Source: Oligoflexia bacterium
GTDB lineage: Bacteria; Bdellovibrionota; UBA1018
NCBI GenBank assembly: GCA_903854365.1
Contig: CAINWE010000457.1
Coordinates: 1 to 15,349, forward strand
Direction: 5' to 3'
Length of the DNA stretch: 15,349 nucleotides
A model generated the notes under the pieces. That model had not been told where the DNA came from, ran no database searches, and saw only the letters and a program-made list of their open reading frames with translations. Shown piece by piece: positions 14,574-15,349 of the stretch (positions within the stretch are counted from its first letter, which is position 1; each line of letters opens with the position of its first letter). The translations under genes were made by a program, and so were the position numbers.

Positions 14574-15016
14574 GGCTGGGCGGCGATCAGGGTGGCCAGG
14601 CGCTGAATGGCCAGCGTGTAGCCCTGGGTGCCGAAGCCGGCGATGACGCCATCGGCGCGGCCGGAGACGAAGGAGTGGTGGCGGAATTCCTCCCGCTTAT
14701 GCACGTTGGAGATATGCACTTCAAAAATCGGGAACTCGCAGGTGTTCAGCGCATCGAGGATCGCCACCGACGTATGGGTGAAGGCGGCGGGGTTGATGAC
14801 GATGCCGGATGCATCCTCCCGCGCTTCGTGCACCCAGTCGATGATTTCGTATTCGCGGTTGGACTGATGGAACCGCAGATCGAGTCCCAGCCCGCTGGCG
14901 GTGGCGCGGCAGGCGGCTTCCACATCGGCCAGGGTTTCATGGCCGTAAATATGCGGCTGGCGCTTGCCGAGCAGGTTGAGGTTGGGGCCGTTCAGCACAT
15001 AGATCAGGCGGCGCAT
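14570..15016 (-). CDS. aroQ: 3-Dehydroquinate dehydratase, type II
   Basis: Interconverts 3-dehydroquinate and 3-dehydroshikimate, either in the shikimate pathway or in quinate catabolism. With the start at 15016 it has 148 residues, the standard length, and opens MRRLIYVLNGPNLNLLGKR. Catalytic and binding positions match the type II enzyme as numbered in M. tuberculosis: R19, Y24, N75 (INPAAFTH), H81, H101 (EVHISN) and R112. The open frame extends upstream to 15151, but that part overlaps the ABC ATPase gene and is not family sequence; GGAG lies 6 nt before ATG 15016. It sits 34 bp downstream of the ABC ATPase and overlaps the dehydrogenase by 4 bp. An operon with an ABC transporter and a dehydrogenase suggests a catabolic rather than housekeeping copy, though this is unproven. 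Confidence 0.94.
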   Translation of the reverse strand: MRRLIYVLNGPNLNLLGKRQPHIYGHETLADVEAACRATASGLGLDLRFHQSNREYEIIDWVHEAREDASGIVINPAAFTHTSVAILDALNTCEFPIFEVHISNVHKREEFRHHSFVSGRADGVIAGFGTQGYTLAIQRLATLIAAQP

Positions 15017-15050
15017 GCAAAACTCCAGGCAATCGCAATGTTGGGCGATA

Positions 15051-15349
15051 TCAATGTTGGGCGAGGATTTGCCCGAGGAAGTCGCGCGTGCGCTGCTGGG
15101 TGGGATTGCGGAAAAACACCTCCGGCGGAGCCTGCTCGACCAGTTCGCCATTGGCCATGAAAATCACCCGGTCGGCAACCTGACGCGCGAAGCCCATTTC
15201 ATGCGTGACGCAGATCATGGTCATGCCGTCCGCCGCCAGCCCGACCATGGTATCCAGCACTTCCTTGACCATTTCCGGGTCCAGCGCCGAGGTCGGCTCA
15301 TCGAACAGCATCGCCTTGGGTTCCATGCACAGCGCCCGGGCGATGGCCA
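15051..15349 (-). CDS. Amino-acid-type ABC transporter ATP-binding protein (5' part outside the window)
   Basis: The C-terminal 99 residues or so of an ABC ATPase; the frame stays open to the window edge, where it reads AIARALC. The part present has Walker B and D-loop (AMLFDEPTSALDPE), the H-loop (VTHEMGFARQVADRV) and an end typical of the polar amino acid GlnQ/HisP group (FMANGELVEQAPPEVFFRNPTQQRTRDFLGQIL). It would energise import of a polar amino acid or related solute at the inner membrane. The internal ATG at 15326 is not the start. It is the most upstream gene visible in an operon with aroQ and the dehydrogenase; the permease and binding-protein genes are probably beyond the edge. GC-rich codon use matches its neighbours. 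Confidence 0.88.
   Translation of the reverse strand, partial: AIARALCMEPKAMLFDEPTSALDPEMVKEVLDTMVGLAADGMTMICVTHEMGFARQVADRVIFMANGELVEQAPPEVFFRNPTQQRTRDFLGQILAQH

Noticed and set aside
13668..14606. 312-codon plus-strand frame in the GC-rich segment
   Set aside because: It is the antisense shadow of the oxidoreductase; long antisense frames are common at high GC, and its residues are His/Gly/Arg/Gln-rich without a family.
15017..15151. 45-residue N-terminal extension of AroQ
   Set aside because: It overlaps the ABC ATPase 3' end, is not type II dehydroquinase sequence, and GGAG precedes the ATG at 15016.

Overview
The window holds two unrelated-looking pieces of DNA. Positions 1 to about 13,675 are one coherent bacterial chromosome segment of moderate GC, with short intergenic gaps and mostly minus-strand operons. 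From about 13,675 to 15,349 the sequence becomes clearly GC-rich with different codon use. The first piece most resembles the former Deltaproteobacteria (for example Bdellovibrionota or Myxococcota). This rests on recalled gene order (mdh-sucC-sucD-ndk) and protein style, not on a search, so it is a tentative inference. The second piece looks alphaproteobacterial, which is also an inference.

Layout of the first piece. A tight minus-strand operon mdh-sucC-sucD-ndk-nadE (5162 to 18) covers two TCA-cycle steps, nucleoside-diphosphate kinase and glutamine-dependent NAD synthetase, with gaps of 0 to 25 bp. A 409-bp gene-free stretch follows. Then come a plus-strand flavin-reductase-like FMN protein (5572-6225) and the convergent minus-strand icd (7547-6222), whose stop codons overlap. 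A plus-strand membrane acyltransferase of the acyltransferase-3 family (7755-9044) runs 248 bp into the 3' end of a minus-strand thiamine transporter operon. That operon reads: unknown 141-aa gene, thiB, thiP, thiQ (12776 to 8797). Divergent from it is nadA (from 12869), possibly translated from a leaderless transcript.

Layout of the second piece, all minus strand: the 3' end of an amino-acid-type ABC transporter ATPase (cut by the window edge), aroQ (type II 3-dehydroquinate dehydratase) and a Gfo/Idh/MocA-family dehydrogenase. They form a compact operon that may serve quinate/shikimate-type metabolism.

The main anomaly is the junction at about 13,667-13,680. nadA loses its C-terminal region, including the third [4Fe-4S] cysteine ligand, and the oxidoreductase loses its C-terminus, at the same few bases. 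GC content and codon use change at that point. A chimeric assembly join is the simplest explanation; a recent illegitimate recombination is the alternative. Apart from this, the left part is a neighbourhood of central carbon and cofactor metabolism: isocitrate dehydrogenase, succinyl-CoA synthetase and malate dehydrogenase, two NAD-biosynthesis genes and TPP/thiamine uptake. I see no convincing new defence, mobile or other unknown system, and no tRNA, rRNA, CRISPR or insertion sequence.
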